Below, in pieces: positions 53,175 through 62,699 of a stretch of DNA of 64,000 bases (its first letter is position 1; each line of letters opens with the position of its first letter). The notes beneath the pieces are model-generated. The model worked only from the letters and a program-made list of their open reading frames with translations, did no database searches and was not told the DNA's origin. The stretch lies in assembly GCF_002362315.1 (NCBI RefSeq), contig NZ_MTZV01000003.1, positions 124,001-188,000 on the forward strand, given 5' to 3'. A program made the translations under genes and the position numbers. The stretch is from Paraburkholderia acidicola (GTDB lineage Bacteria; Pseudomonadota; Gammaproteobacteria; Burkholderiales; Burkholderiaceae).

Positions 53175-54560
53175 ATGTTCCGCAACACTGCGCGTTGCCT
53201 CGACGCCCTGTTCGTCATCGCCGGCGCGCTGATCGCTCACTGGCTACGCTTTGCCACGCCGATTGAACTCTCCGACGAGGAGAAGCTGCTGATCGCCTTC
53301 AACTGCGTGTTCACGCTGCTGCTGTTTCCGGGCTTCGGCGTGTACGACACCTGGCGCGGCAAGCCGCTACCGTCGATGCTCGCGCGCGTCGCCAGCGCAT
53401 GGCTCGTGGTGGTCGCAGCGGGACTCGTGCTGGTGTTCACGCTGCATAGGATGGATGCGCTGTCGCGGTTGTGGTTTGGTTACGCGACCTTGATTTCCGG
53501 CGCACTAATTGTCGTGACCAAGCTGATTGCGCATCTGCTGTTGAGAGTGGCGCGGCGCCGCGGCATGAACTACCGGACAGTGGCGATCGTCGGCGCCCCG
53601 GGTTTCGCCCGCACGCTGCTCGTGCACCTGAAAAACGCGCCACAAGCGGGTTTCAAACCCGTCTGCATATTCGACACGAGTGCGGAAACCGCCCATTCTC
53701 CAGCAGCGCGCATGGGCAGCCTCGCGGTGCTGACCGATATCGATGCGTTCGCGGAAAAAGTGCGCAGCGATGGCATCAACGAAGTCTGGCTCGCGTTGCC
53801 GCTCTCCGAAGAGCACACGATCTATCGCTTCACGCGCGCGTTTCGCCACGACTTCGTCAATCTTCGTTTCATGCCGGACGTGCGCAGCCTGTCGCTGTTC
53901 AATCATTCGCTCGTCGACGTACTCGGTCTGCCGACTATCAACCTCACGGCGCCACCGGTGTCGCCGGTGCAGATGTGGCCGAAGCTGATCTTCGACCGGC
54001 TGTTTGCTTTCGTCGCGCTGATGCTGCTCGCGCCGTTGTTCGCGGTGCTCGCGGTGGCGATCAAGGCGAGCTCGCGTGGGCCGGTGTTTTTCACGCAGGT
54101 GCGCAAGGGTGTCGATGGGCGGCCGTTTCGCATCTACAAGTTCCGCTCGATGAGCTTGCATCGCGAAGCGCACGGACAACTGACTCAGGCCTCGCGTCAC
54201 GACGCGCGCGTGACGAAGCTCGGTGCGTTCCTGCGCCGCACAAGCCTCGACGAGTTGCCGCAGTTCGTCAACGTGCTGCTCGGTCAGATGTCGGTGGTCG
54301 GTCCGCGTCCGCACGCGCTCGAACACGACGATCTGTACAAGGACCAGGTGTACGGCTACATGCACCGCTATCGCATCAAGCCCGGCATTACCGGCTGGGC
54401 CCAGGTGAACGGCTATCGCGGCGCGACGACGAAAGTCGAGAAGATGGAAACGCGCGTGAAGTTCGACCTGTTCTATATCCACAACTGGTCGTTCGGCTTC
54501 GACATGCGGATCGTGCTCATCACGATCTTCAAGGGTTTCGTCAGCCGCAACGCCTACTGA
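53175..54560 (+). CDS. Undecaprenyl-phosphate glucose-type phosphotransferase (WcaJ family)
   Basis: This 461-residue membrane enzyme starts polymer synthesis by moving hexose-1-phosphate from a UDP-sugar to undecaprenyl phosphate. It has four N-terminal membrane helices (residues 1-125), a CoA-binding-like domain (TVAIVGAPGFARTLLVHLK), a fifth hydrophobic segment and the catalytic C-terminus: IYKFRSM, RRTSLDELPQFVNVLLGQMS, VVGPRPHALEHD and KPGITGWAQVNGYRG. Length matches WcaJ/BceB-type proteins (about 460). It follows the regulator by 87 bp and leads the export genes. Confidence 0.94.
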   Translation: MFRNTARCLDALFVIAGALIAHWLRFATPIELSDEEKLLIAFNCVFTLLLFPGFGVYDTWRGKPLPSMLARVASAWLVVVAAGLVLVFTLHRMDALSRLWFGYATLISGALIVVTKLIAHLLLRVARRRGMNYRTVAIVGAPGFARTLLVHLKNAPQAGFKPVCIFDTSAETAHSPAARMGSLAVLTDIDAFAEKVRSDGINEVWLALPLSEEHTIYRFTRAFRHDFVNLRFMPDVRSLSLFNHSLVDVLGLPTINLTAPPVSPVQMWPKLIFDRLFAFVALMLLAPLFAVLAVAIKASSRGPVFFTQVRKGVDGRPFRIYKFRSMSLHREAHGQLTQASRHDARVTKLGAFLRRTSLDELPQFVNVLLGQMSVVGPRPHALEHDDLYKDQVYGYMHRYRIKPGITGWAQVNGYRGATTKVEKMETRVKFDLFYIHNWSFGFDMRIVLITIFKGFVSRNAY

Positions 54561-54588
54561 ACCACGCCAGCATTTCGGGGATCCGATC

Positions 54589-55521
54589 GTGAAAGTGTCC
54601 GTGATCGTGCCGACCTACCGGCGCACCGCCGACCTCGCGCGCTGCATCGAAGCACTCGATGCACAGCGCCGGCGTGCGGACGAAGTGATCGTGATCGCGC
54701 GCGACGAAGACCGCGCGACGATCGAGTGGTTGCGTGCACGCACTGCGACGCGGCCCGATGCGCGCCTCGTCGTCGCGCTCGTGCAGCGACCGGGCGTGGT
54801 GGCCGCCTACAACCACGGCATCGATGCCGCGACCGGCGACCTCGTCTGCTTCACCGACGACGATGCCGCGCCGCACGCCGACTGGATCGAGCGCATCGCA
54901 CTCGCTTTCGAAGCGGACCACGCGCTCGGTGGTCTAGGCGGCCGCGACATCGTCCATGAGCACAACGGCATCCTGCAGGGGCAACAGCCCGTGGTCGGCC
55001 TCGTGCGCTGGTATGGACGCGCGATCGGCAACCACCACATCGGCCATGGCGCACCACGCGAAGTGCACGTACTGAAGGGCGTCAACATGGCGTTTCGCCG
55101 CGAAGCGATCGGCACGCTGCGCTTCGATCCGCGCCTGCGCGGCAGCGGCGCGCAGGTGCACTGCGAAATGGCCTTCAGTCTCGACATCCTGCGGCGCGGC
55201 TGGACCCTCGTGTACGACCCGACGCTGCTTGTCGAGCACTACCCGGCGCCGCGCGTCGATGAAGACCAGCGCTACACGTTCAATGACGCCGCGTTCTACA
55301 ACGCGTCGTTCAACCTCCGTCTCATCATGTGCGAACACCTGTCGCCGCCAGGCAGATGGGCGTTCGTCGCGTACTCCGCATTGATCGGCAACCGGGCCGA
55401 TCCTGGACTCGCGCGAGCCCTGTCGCTAGCCATTCGCGGCGACGGACCGGGGCTTGCACTGCGCAAATGGTGGGTCGGCTTGCAGGCAATGCGCGGAGCC
55501 TGGCAGGAGGCAATCCGCTAG
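54589..55521 (+). CDS. GT2-family glycosyltransferase
   Basis: This 310-residue GT-A enzyme opens VKVSVIVPTYRRTADLARCI and has the metal-binding acidic motif in CFTDDDAAPHADWIERI and the later GVNMAFRREAIGTLRFD. It transfers one sugar with inversion onto the lipid-linked intermediate. The start codon is GTG at 54589, 7 bp after GGGGA. It lies between the initiating transferase and the export lipoprotein gene on the same strand. Donor unknown. Confidence 0.9.
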   Translation: MKVSVIVPTYRRTADLARCIEALDAQRRRADEVIVIARDEDRATIEWLRARTATRPDARLVVALVQRPGVVAAYNHGIDAATGDLVCFTDDDAAPHADWIERIALAFEADHALGGLGGRDIVHEHNGILQGQQPVVGLVRWYGRAIGNHHIGHGAPREVHVLKGVNMAFRREAIGTLRFDPRLRGSGAQVHCEMAFSLDILRRGWTLVYDPTLLVEHYPAPRVDEDQRYTFNDAAFYNASFNLRLIMCEHLSPPGRWAFVAYSALIGNRADPGLARALSLAIRGDGPGLALRKWWVGLQAMRGAWQEAIR

Positions 55522-55559
55522 AAACAGACAGCGTGGAGGCTCACGCGGGGGATTACGAC

Positions 55560-56771
55560 ATGAACATCAAAATACTTGCCGGCATGCTTGCGAGCGTATC
55601 GCTTGGCGCATGCTCGCTGGCACCAGGACCGTATCTCGACAACGACCGGCTCGACACGACGGCGATCCCGCAGCGCAGCGCGGCACGCTACGTCGTGCGG
55701 CCAATCGACGTCGGTTATTTTCGGGCGGAACGTGCGGCGTACAAGCCGGCTATCTGTCCGCTCACGTGTCTCACGCAGCAGACGCGCAGGCAGTACGAGT
55801 ACCGCGTCGGTATCGGCGACCAGCTGTCGATCATCGTCTGGGACCATCCGGAGCTGACCGGCTCCGGCTTCGCCAATGCGGTCACGCTGCCGCCGCTGCC
55901 GGCGGTCGGACAGAGCGCGGGCGTGAACGGCACGGCGAGCGCGGGCGCGAGCGGCACGACCGGGCCTGGTGCGACGACGCCAGGAAACGGTGCTGCGGAA
56001 GGCGGATTGACCGTGCGTGTCGCGAACAACGGCACGATCTTCTTTCCGCGTGTGGGGCGACTGCGCGTGACCGGCAGGACCGCGCAGCAGGTTCAGGAGA
56101 TGCTGGCGCGTTCGCTTGCCCGCACGATCCGCGCGCCGCAGATCGACGTGCGCGTGTCGGGCTACAACAGCCAGACCGTGCAGGTCACCGGCAACCTGCG
56201 CAACCCGACGCTCGAATCGATCAGCGATGCGCCGCTCACCGTGCTCGATTCGATCAATCGCGCGGGCGGTGCACTGCCGGACGCCGATTTGCAGAACGTC
56301 GGCGTTACGCGCGACGGCAGGCGCTATACGGTGGACGTCGCCGCCCTGCTCGAGACAGGCGACACGCAACAGAACGTGCTGCTACAGGACGGCGACATCA
56401 TCGATGTGCCGGACCGCTCGAACAGCCGCATCTTCGTGCTCGGCGAAGTGATGAAACCCACCTCGTTACCGATGAATCGCGGCCGTCTCACGCTCGCCGA
56501 CGCGATGACCGGCGCGGGCAGCCTCGATCCGAAAACGGGCGATCCACGCTACGTCTACGTAATTCGCGGCGCCGACAAGACGCTCAACCCCGACGTCTAT
56601 CGCCTCGACATGACCCAGGTCGACGCGCTGATGCTGATGACCAAATTCGAATTGCAGGCGAAGGATGTCGTGTACGTGCAGGTTGCGAGTTCCGCGCGCT
56701 TTAACCGTGCGCTCGACCAGATCTCGCCGACGCTGCAAACGCTTTTCTATACCCGAGAGCTGGGCCGCTAA
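55560..56771 (+). CDS. Polysaccharide export outer-membrane lipoprotein (Wza type)
   Basis: This 403-residue lipoprotein has a signal peptide and lipobox LGAC (15-18), then the polysaccharide-export domain (YRVGIGDQLSIIVWDHPELT, NNGTIFFPRVGRLRVTGRTA) and two SLBB-type repeats (VQVTGNLRNPTLESISDAPL, IFVLGEVMKPTSLPMNRGRL). It forms the outer-membrane channel for the polymer. A Gly/Ala/Thr-rich insertion of about 35 residues (within GVNGTASAGASGTTGPGATT) splits the export domain, an uncommon feature. The ATG at 55560 starts the signal peptide. It is 26 bp before the wzc-type gene. Confidence 0.94.
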   Translation: MNIKILAGMLASVSLGACSLAPGPYLDNDRLDTTAIPQRSAARYVVRPIDVGYFRAERAAYKPAICPLTCLTQQTRRQYEYRVGIGDQLSIIVWDHPELTGSGFANAVTLPPLPAVGQSAGVNGTASAGASGTTGPGATTPGNGAAEGGLTVRVANNGTIFFPRVGRLRVTGRTAQQVQEMLARSLARTIRAPQIDVRVSGYNSQTVQVTGNLRNPTLESISDAPLTVLDSINRAGGALPDADLQNVGVTRDGRRYTVDVAALLETGDTQQNVLLQDGDIIDVPDRSNSRIFVLGEVMKPTSLPMNRGRLTLADAMTGAGSLDPKTGDPRYVYVIRGADKTLNPDVYRLDMTQVDALMLMTKFELQAKDVVYVQVASSARFNRALDQISPTLQTLFYTRELGR

Positions 56772-56797
56772 GTCACCCTACCGGACGGAGTAACACA

Positions 56798-59209
56798 ATG
56801 AGTACCTATGACATGCTCGAGCACTCCCCTGCTTCGGGCAACGACGAAGACGCCGTAACGCGCGATCTGCTGCGGCTGATTCTCGATCAGATCGGCTGGG
56901 TGATCGGCATCGCGGCGTGCGTCATCGTCGCGTCGGTGATCTATACGAAGATCGCCACGCCGATCTATTCCGCCGACGCGCTGATCCAGGTCGAATCGCA
57001 GACCGGCACCAGCACGAATTCGGCCAGCCAGGCGCTGGCTGCGCTCGTGCCGTCGGCGGGGGCGATGCACACCGACGCCGAGATCGAGATCATCAAGAGC
57101 CGTGCGGTGGTCGAGCCCGTCGTCGAGCAGTTCAAGCTGAACATCGCTGCGTGGCCGCATACGATGCCGCTGCTCGGCAAGCTCACCGCCCTCTTCGCGC
57201 AGCCGGGCCATCCGTTGCCCGCGCTGTTTGGTATGCACGCTTACGCATGGGGTGGTGAACAGCTCTCGCTCGATTCGATCAGCGTGCCCAAGCCGCTCGA
57301 AGGGGCGCAGCTCGTCCTGCGTGCACTCGGCGATGGGCGTTACATGCTGCTCGATCCGTACGGCCAGTCGCTCGTGACCGGCATTGTGGGCGTCACAGCC
57401 AGCGGCAGCGGCATCACGATGCGCGTCAGCACGCTGATCGCGCGGCCCGGCACCGAGTTCTTCATCACGCGCTATAACCCGCTCGACGCAGTGGCGCGTC
57501 TGTCGTCCGGTTTGCAGGTGGCCGAGAAAGGTCGCGACACGGGCGTCGTGCAGCTGTCGTACATGGGCACCGATCCGCACGCGATCACCGCGATTGCGAA
57601 TGCAATCACCGCGTCGTATCTGCAGCAACGCACCGAACGTGCGCAGGAAGAAGCGAGCCGCATGCTGTCGTTCCTTAACAGCGAACTGCCGCGCCTGCGC
57701 GACGAAGTGCATCACGCCGAAACTGCATTGTCTGAGTACCAGGCGCGCGTCGGGTCGTTCCAGCCGACCCAGGAAGCCTCGGTGTATCTGTCGGGTGGGC
57801 TCGACTACGAGAAGCAGATCGCGGCGCTGCGCATTACGCGTGCGCAGTTGCTACAACGCTTCACCGCCGAAAGTCCCGAAGTGAAAACCGTCGATGCGCA
57901 ACTCGCCGCGATGACCGGTGAAAAAGACCGCTTCGAGGATCACTTCAAGACGCTGCCCAGTTCCGAACGCGACGCGGTCGCGTTACAGCGTAACGCGAAA
58001 GTCGCCGAAGAAATCTACGTCGCGCTGCTCAACAAAACCCAGGAACTGTCGATCTCGCGGGCCGGGACGATCGGCAACGTGCACATCATCGACGAAGCGT
58101 TGCTGCCAGCCGCGCCGGTGCGGCCCAAAGCAGCGCTGATTATCTCGGCGGGGACGGTGCTCGGTGTGATCGCGGGCATTCTGTTCGCGTTCTGCCGACG
58201 CACGTTCTTTACCGGCGTCACCGATCCGGAATTCGTCGAGCGGCGCTTTCAGATGCCAATCTTCGGGTCGATTCCGTTCAGCGCGGAGCAGGCGCATAGC
58301 GACCGGCTCTCGGCAAGCGCACGTCCTGCGTTGCCGGGCGTCGCCGCGCGACGCGCCGGCGCCGGCGTCGGGCTACCGGCGCTACCCGGCAGCTTCGCGC
58401 GGTTGATACGCCCGCGCGCGACGTCCGCCGCACCGCACGCGCCGACGCGCGTGAAAACCGGCACGCAAACCGTCGTGCCGCGTGCGAAACCGCCGACCCG
58501 TTCGCTGCTCGCGACGACCCGGCCATTCGATATTTCGGTGGAAGGTCTGCGCGGCTTGCGCGCGACCTTGCAGTTCGGGTTGATCGACGCACCGAACCGC
58601 ATCGTCGCGATCACGAGCCCTGCGCCGTCGGACGGCAAGAGTTTTCTGTGCGCGAACCTCGCCGTGCTGCTCGCAGAATCGGGCAAGCGTGTGCTGCTGA
58701 TCGACGCCGACCTGCGACGCGGCCGGCTCGCGCAGTATCTCGGTCGCTCGCCGCACGGCGGCCTCACCGAACTGCTGACCGGTCAGGCCGATTTCGATGT
58801 GGTCGCGCGCCCGACCGGTGTGGAGGGATTGCACTTCATCGCGGCCGGCGCCTATCCGCCGAATCCATCGGAGATTCTGACCTCGGCGCGCTTCGGCGAG
58901 ATCCTGCAACGTCTCGAGCAGCAGTTCGACATCGTGATGATCGATACGCCACCGTTGCTCGCGGTCGCCGACGCGACGATCATTGCGCACATCGCCGGAT
59001 CGACCGTGCTCGTGATGCGCGCCGGCGCGCACAGCGAACGCAATATCGACGAATCGCTGAAGAAGTTGCGACGCGCACGGGCGCGTTTGATTGGTGGCGT
59101 GATGAATGCCGTGCCGCTGAAAAGCGGTGGGCGCTACGGCACGTACGACTATGCGTACGCTTATACGTACACGGCAAGCGATCCGCTCGGCACGAATAGG
59201 CCTGGCTAG
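56798..59209 (+). CDS. Wzc-type chain-length regulator and tyrosine autokinase
   Basis: This 803-residue inner-membrane protein has a Wzz domain between two membrane helices (about residues 30-52 and 444-465), a periplasmic coiled coil (LRDEVHHAETALSEYQARVG), and a cytoplasmic BY-kinase domain: Walker A SPAPSDGKSFLC, Walker A' VLLIDADLRRG and Walker B IVMIDTPPLL. The C-terminal tyrosine cluster YDYAYAYTYT is the autophosphorylation site. A Pro/Ala/Arg-rich linker of about 70 residues separates helix 2 from the kinase, longer than in E. coli Wzc (720). With the Wza-type lipoprotein it controls chain length and export. No Wzb phosphatase gene is adjacent. Confidence 0.95.
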   Translation: MSTYDMLEHSPASGNDEDAVTRDLLRLILDQIGWVIGIAACVIVASVIYTKIATPIYSADALIQVESQTGTSTNSASQALAALVPSAGAMHTDAEIEIIKSRAVVEPVVEQFKLNIAAWPHTMPLLGKLTALFAQPGHPLPALFGMHAYAWGGEQLSLDSISVPKPLEGAQLVLRALGDGRYMLLDPYGQSLVTGIVGVTASGSGITMRVSTLIARPGTEFFITRYNPLDAVARLSSGLQVAEKGRDTGVVQLSYMGTDPHAITAIANAITASYLQQRTERAQEEASRMLSFLNSELPRLRDEVHHAETALSEYQARVGSFQPTQEASVYLSGGLDYEKQIAALRITRAQLLQRFTAESPEVKTVDAQLAAMTGEKDRFEDHFKTLPSSERDAVALQRNAKVAEEIYVALLNKTQELSISRAGTIGNVHIIDEALLPAAPVRPKAALIISAGTVLGVIAGILFAFCRRTFFTGVTDPEFVERRFQMPIFGSIPFSAEQAHSDRLSASARPALPGVAARRAGAGVGLPALPGSFARLIRPRATSAAPHAPTRVKTGTQTVVPRAKPPTRSLLATTRPFDISVEGLRGLRATLQFGLIDAPNRIVAITSPAPSDGKSFLCANLAVLLAESGKRVLLIDADLRRGRLAQYLGRSPHGGLTELLTGQADFDVVARPTGVEGLHFIAAGAYPPNPSEILTSARFGEILQRLEQQFDIVMIDTPPLLAVADATIIAHIAGSTVLVMRAGAHSERNIDESLKKLRRARARLIGGVMNAVPLKSGGRYGTYDYAYAYTYTASDPLGTNRPG

Positions 59210-59240
59210 TTTTCAGTTCAGGCACGCATCGAACGAACGC

Positions 59241-59272
59241 CGGTAGCACACGCTTTCAGGCGTGTACTGCCG
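59241..59272 (+). terminator. Hairpin after the wzc-type gene
   Basis: CGGTAGCACACGC and GCGTGTACTGCCG pair over 13 positions with one G-T pair and one mismatch, around loop TTTCAG. ATTTTCTG follows some bases later. It is likely the end of the plus-strand export operon. Confidence 0.55.
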
Positions 59273-59324
59273 GCGAATTCATTTTCTGTGGTTGGCTATG
59301 CTGCTGCTCTGATGGACCGCGCAG

Positions 59325-59759
59325 TTACAGAAACCGCGCCACGTCCGTGTGAAAACGCACAGCGAGCGCCTTCGCAACGTTCTTGCTGATCGCGCGCCGG
59401 CCCGCCAGGATGTCGCTGATCACGGTCGGTGAAGCGATGTCGGACAGGTCCTTCTGCCGCAGCTTGTGCGTCTCGAGCAGATGACGCAGCACGTCGCGCG
59501 GCGCGGCTTCCGGTAGTTCCACGACGTGTCGCGTGCCCCACACACCCACGAGATCGGTGACGACGCCAAGCAGATCCGCAAGCGGATGCTGTGCGTCGCC
59601 TTGCAGATGATCATTCAGTTCGCTTGCGAGCCGCGTCATCCTCTGGAAGTCTGTCTCGCTGCGCACGGCTTTTAACGGCACCTGGGCCTGCAATGCGGCC
59701 CAGGCTTCGATGATGGCGGAAAGCGGTCCCGCAGGTCCCGCAATGCGATCGGCATTCAT
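59325..59759 (-). CDS. HigA-like helix-turn-helix protein without adjacent toxin
   Basis: This 144-residue protein has a C-terminal HTH of the HigA type: VLRHLLETHKLRQKDLSDIA, SPTVISDILAGRRAISKNVA, ending RFHTDVARFL. The N-terminal 85 residues resemble the helical region of HigA antitoxins that pair with HigB mRNA interferases. No HigB-size gene lies on either side: there are 122 bp to the glycosyltransferase upstream and 115 bp to wzc downstream. It may be an orphan regulator. The ATG at 59757-59759 is preferred; an ATG-like start at 59801 adds 14 residues. Confidence 0.82.
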   Translation of the reverse strand: MNADRIAGPAGPLSAIIEAWAALQAQVPLKAVRSETDFQRMTRLASELNDHLQGDAQHPLADLLGVVTDLVGVWGTRHVVELPEAAPRDVLRHLLETHKLRQKDLSDIASPTVISDILAGRRAISKNVAKALAVRFHTDVARFL

Positions 59760-59881
59760 ATGCGTCGATTCGTCCTCGTCCACGCGCCGCCTGCAGTCCA
59801 CTTGAGTCTCCCCACGAACGAATGACGGCTGTCTGTTGGTCTAGATTACTTGATTAATGAACCTGCTTTCGGTGCCCGCGC

Positions 59882-61081
59882 TCACCGGCCCCACATGCTC
59901 CCCGGTGCGGAATCGCGTGGCCACGCGAGGTCCGCGGGCCGCGATGCACTGTTGCGCTCTCGGGCACCCGCGGCCGCGATGGTGCGCGTCACTTCGACCA
60001 TGAACGCGCGCCGGAATGTCGCGGCCGAAAACCGCTCGGCATTCGCACGGCACGCAGCCGGTGAAATCGCCGCACGGTGACGCTCGAAACGATCGACGGC
60101 ATCGAGTACTGCGGAGACGCTCTGCTGCGCGAAATGCACACCGGTCGGTTGCGCTTCGCCGAGCGGCACAACGGTCTCAAGCGCCCCGCCCTTGCCGTAA
60201 GCGATGACCGGTGTGCCGCAGGCTTGCGCCTCGACGACTGCGATGCCGAAGTCCTCTTCGGCGGCAAACACGAATGCCTGCGCACGCTGCATATGGTCCT
60301 TCAGCACCGCAAATGGCTGATAACCGAGTATCTGCACATTCGGGCCGGCCTTCGCGCGCAGCTCGGCCATCTGCGGGCCATCACCGATCACGACCAGCTT
60401 GCGCTGCGGCATCGCGGTGAATGCCTCGACGATGAGATCCATGCGCTTGTACGGCACCATCCGCGAGGCGGTCAGATAGAAATCGTCTTTCTGCTCGCAC
60501 AATTCGAAGTTGTGCACGTCGACGGGCGGCGCGATCACCACGGCGTTGCGGCGATATGTCTTGAGCATCCGCCGCGCGACGAAATGCGAATTCGCGATCA
60601 GGCAATCGACACCGTTCGCCGAACGCGCATCCCAGCCGCGCAGATAATGCAGCAGCGCGCGGGTCGCCCACGAACGCGGTCCGCGTATCAGGTGCGCTTC
60701 GCGCAAATATTGATGCTGCAGGTCCCACGCGTAGCGCATCGGCGAGTGCACGTAACTCACGTGCGTTTGATCGGGGCCGACCAGCACGCCCTTCGCCACC
60801 GCATACGAACTCGTGATGATCAGGTCGTAGCTCGACAGATCGAACTGCTCGATGGCAAGCGGCATCAGCGGTAAGTAGCCGCGATAGCGGCGCCGTGCAA
60901 ACGGTAGACGCTGGATAAACGACGTCGTGACCGGTTTGCCGCGCACCGGTGTCCGGTCCTCGAGAAAATCGACCAGGCTGAACAGATCGGCGTCGGGAAA
61001 GCACTGGATGATCTGCTCCAGCACTTTCTCCGCACCGCCGGGCGCCACGAGCCAGTCATGCACGATCGCCACTCTCATCAT
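59882..61081 (-). CDS. GT4-family glycosyltransferase
   Basis: This 399-residue GT-B enzyme has MRVAIVHDWLVAPGGAEKVL at the start (mannosyltransferase-like opening), SYVHSPMRYAWDLQHQYL, RNAVVIAPPVDVHNFELCEQ, the donor-binding phrase FYLTASRMVPYKRMDLIVEA and the EX7E motif EDFGIAVVEAQACGTPV. With ManC in the locus, GDP-mannose is a reasonable donor, though not shown. Two Met codons (61081, 61078) are possible starts; the frame is open to 61276 without similarity. It diverges from the next glycosyltransferase (214 bp between). Confidence 0.91.
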   Translation of the reverse strand: MMRVAIVHDWLVAPGGAEKVLEQIIQCFPDADLFSLVDFLEDRTPVRGKPVTTSFIQRLPFARRRYRGYLPLMPLAIEQFDLSSYDLIITSSYAVAKGVLVGPDQTHVSYVHSPMRYAWDLQHQYLREAHLIRGPRSWATRALLHYLRGWDARSANGVDCLIANSHFVARRMLKTYRRNAVVIAPPVDVHNFELCEQKDDFYLTASRMVPYKRMDLIVEAFTAMPQRKLVVIGDGPQMAELRAKAGPNVQILGYQPFAVLKDHMQRAQAFVFAAEEDFGIAVVEAQACGTPVIAYGKGGALETVVPLGEAQPTGVHFAQQSVSAVLDAVDRFERHRAAISPAACRANAERFSAATFRRAFMVEVTRTIAAAGARERNSASRPADLAWPRDSAPGSMWGR

Positions 61082-61295
61082 CTCGGTACCTGTAGGACGG
61101 CGCACGGACAAACCCCTCGCCACGCAACCGAGTGTACGGGGCACGTCTGTGGCCGTGCGTGCGCGCGGCCACACTGCGCATGAGACAACGCGCGAATAAT
61201 GAGGACTCACTGGTCGCCTGGGTGGGCCGATTTGTCGAACGATCCGGCACTCGTCTGTCTCTCTCGCTTTTCTCATTGGCTAAATTTATCTAACG

Positions 61296-62540
61296 ATGAA
61301 CAGTCCTCGCATCGCTTCGCCGTTTCCACTCGCCCGTGCCGCCGATCGCGACGCATCCGTTCGCGACGACACCGACGCACCGTCGGTGTTATTTGTGGAT
61401 CAAAGCGGTCAACTCGGTGGTGCAGAGTTTTCGATGTTGCCGCTCGCGGAAGTGTGTGCAGCGCGCGGCAAGGTGGTGCTGCTGTCGGATGGCCCGTTTC
61501 TCACGCGGCTCGAAACACTCGGCGTAACTGTTGAAGTCATCGGCAATGCGCGTGTGTCGGGTATTAGCAGGCAGTCGCTGCGGCTCGGGTGGTTGCGTGC
61601 ATTGCCCGGCATCGTGCGTCAGGTACATGCGGTCGCAGCCGAGGCGAAACGCTTCGACGTGCTGTTTCTGAATACGCAGAAGGCGCTCGTGATCGGCGCG
61701 CTCGGCAAGCCGCTGCATCGGCGGCCCGTGATCTGGCATCTGCACGACATCATGTCGCCCGAGCATTTCGGGTTCGTGCAACGGCTAGTGGTGAAGTGGC
61801 TCGTGCGGTTGGCGGTCGATCGTGTGGTCGCGAATTCGCATGCGTCCGCGCAATCGCTTGCTTTGCTCACCGGACGCGTCGCCGATCTGCCGCCGGTCGT
61901 GCACAACGGCATCGACACCGATGCGTTCAATGTAGCGGGTCGATTGAATGCCGACGATCTCGTCGCGTTGCGCCAGCGCCTCGGGCTACCCGAACACGCG
62001 TGGCTCGCGGGACTCTTTAGCCGGCTTGCGCCGTGGAAAGGCCAGCATGTCGCGATCGCTGCGCTCGCCCGTGTGCCGGATGCGCACCTCGTGTTAGTTG
62101 GCGCGGCGCTGTTCGGCGAGAATGACTATGTCCGGCATCTACATGAACTAGCAGCACAGTTCGGCGTAAGCGAGCGCGTGCACTTTATGGGCTTTCGCGA
62201 CGACATGGCGGCATGGATGAAAGCGATGGACGTTGTGCTGCATACGTCGACGGATGCGGAGCCGTTCGGTCGCGTGATCGTCGAAGGGATGGCGGCTGGG
62301 CGACCGGTCATCGCCACCGCGGCGGGCGGCGTCATCGAGATCGTGCGACACCTGCGCAACGGCTGGCTCGTCGAACCCGGCAATGTCGAGGCGCTTGCCG
62401 GAGCGATGCGGACGTTGCGTGCGTCACCGCATCTTGCACAACGTCTCGCCGACAAGGCGCAGGTCGATGCGCAGCGCGATTTTTCGCTTGGCACCTACGT
62501 GCGGAAAATGATCGCCGCGATCGCGGATACCGTGCACTGA
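61296..62540 (+). CDS. GT4-family glycosyltransferase
   Basis: This 414-residue GT-B enzyme has SVLFVDQSGQLGGAEFSMLP near the start, VIWHLHDIMSPEHFGFVQRL, PVVHNGIDTDAFNVAGRL, GLFSRLAPWKGQHVAIAALA and the EX7E motif EPFGRVIVEGMAAGRPVIAT. About 28 variable residues precede the fold. It likely acts in the same polymer pathway. The gene stands alone on the plus strand, followed by a short gap and an unrelated lipoprotein gene. Confidence 0.91.
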   Translation: MNSPRIASPFPLARAADRDASVRDDTDAPSVLFVDQSGQLGGAEFSMLPLAEVCAARGKVVLLSDGPFLTRLETLGVTVEVIGNARVSGISRQSLRLGWLRALPGIVRQVHAVAAEAKRFDVLFLNTQKALVIGALGKPLHRRPVIWHLHDIMSPEHFGFVQRLVVKWLVRLAVDRVVANSHASAQSLALLTGRVADLPPVVHNGIDTDAFNVAGRLNADDLVALRQRLGLPEHAWLAGLFSRLAPWKGQHVAIAALARVPDAHLVLVGAALFGENDYVRHLHELAAQFGVSERVHFMGFRDDMAAWMKAMDVVLHTSTDAEPFGRVIVEGMAAGRPVIATAAGGVIEIVRHLRNGWLVEPGNVEALAGAMRTLRASPHLAQRLADKAQVDAQRDFSLGTYVRKMIAAIADTVH

Positions 62541-62699
62541 CGATACGACGGAGTTGTGCATCCGCACGCGCTACGCGTGCGGCGCAATAAGCGCACACCG
62601 CGCATAGGCGGCCCATCCGGCTCTGCACCCCGCCCACGCTACACCTGTCAATCCAGCGCCTATAATCGCCTCATCGATCAACCGGCGATGAGAACGACA

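Noticed and set aside
59325..59801. A complete HigBA toxin-antitoxin pair
   Set aside because: Only the HigA-like half is present. The flanking gaps are too short for a HigB gene, and no toxin motif was found on either strand.
31117..62540. Identification of the locus as the cepacian (bce) cluster
   Set aside because: Key cepacian genes such as UDP-glucose dehydrogenase, the low-molecular-weight phosphatase next to wza/wzc and acyltransferases are absent, and the gene order differs.
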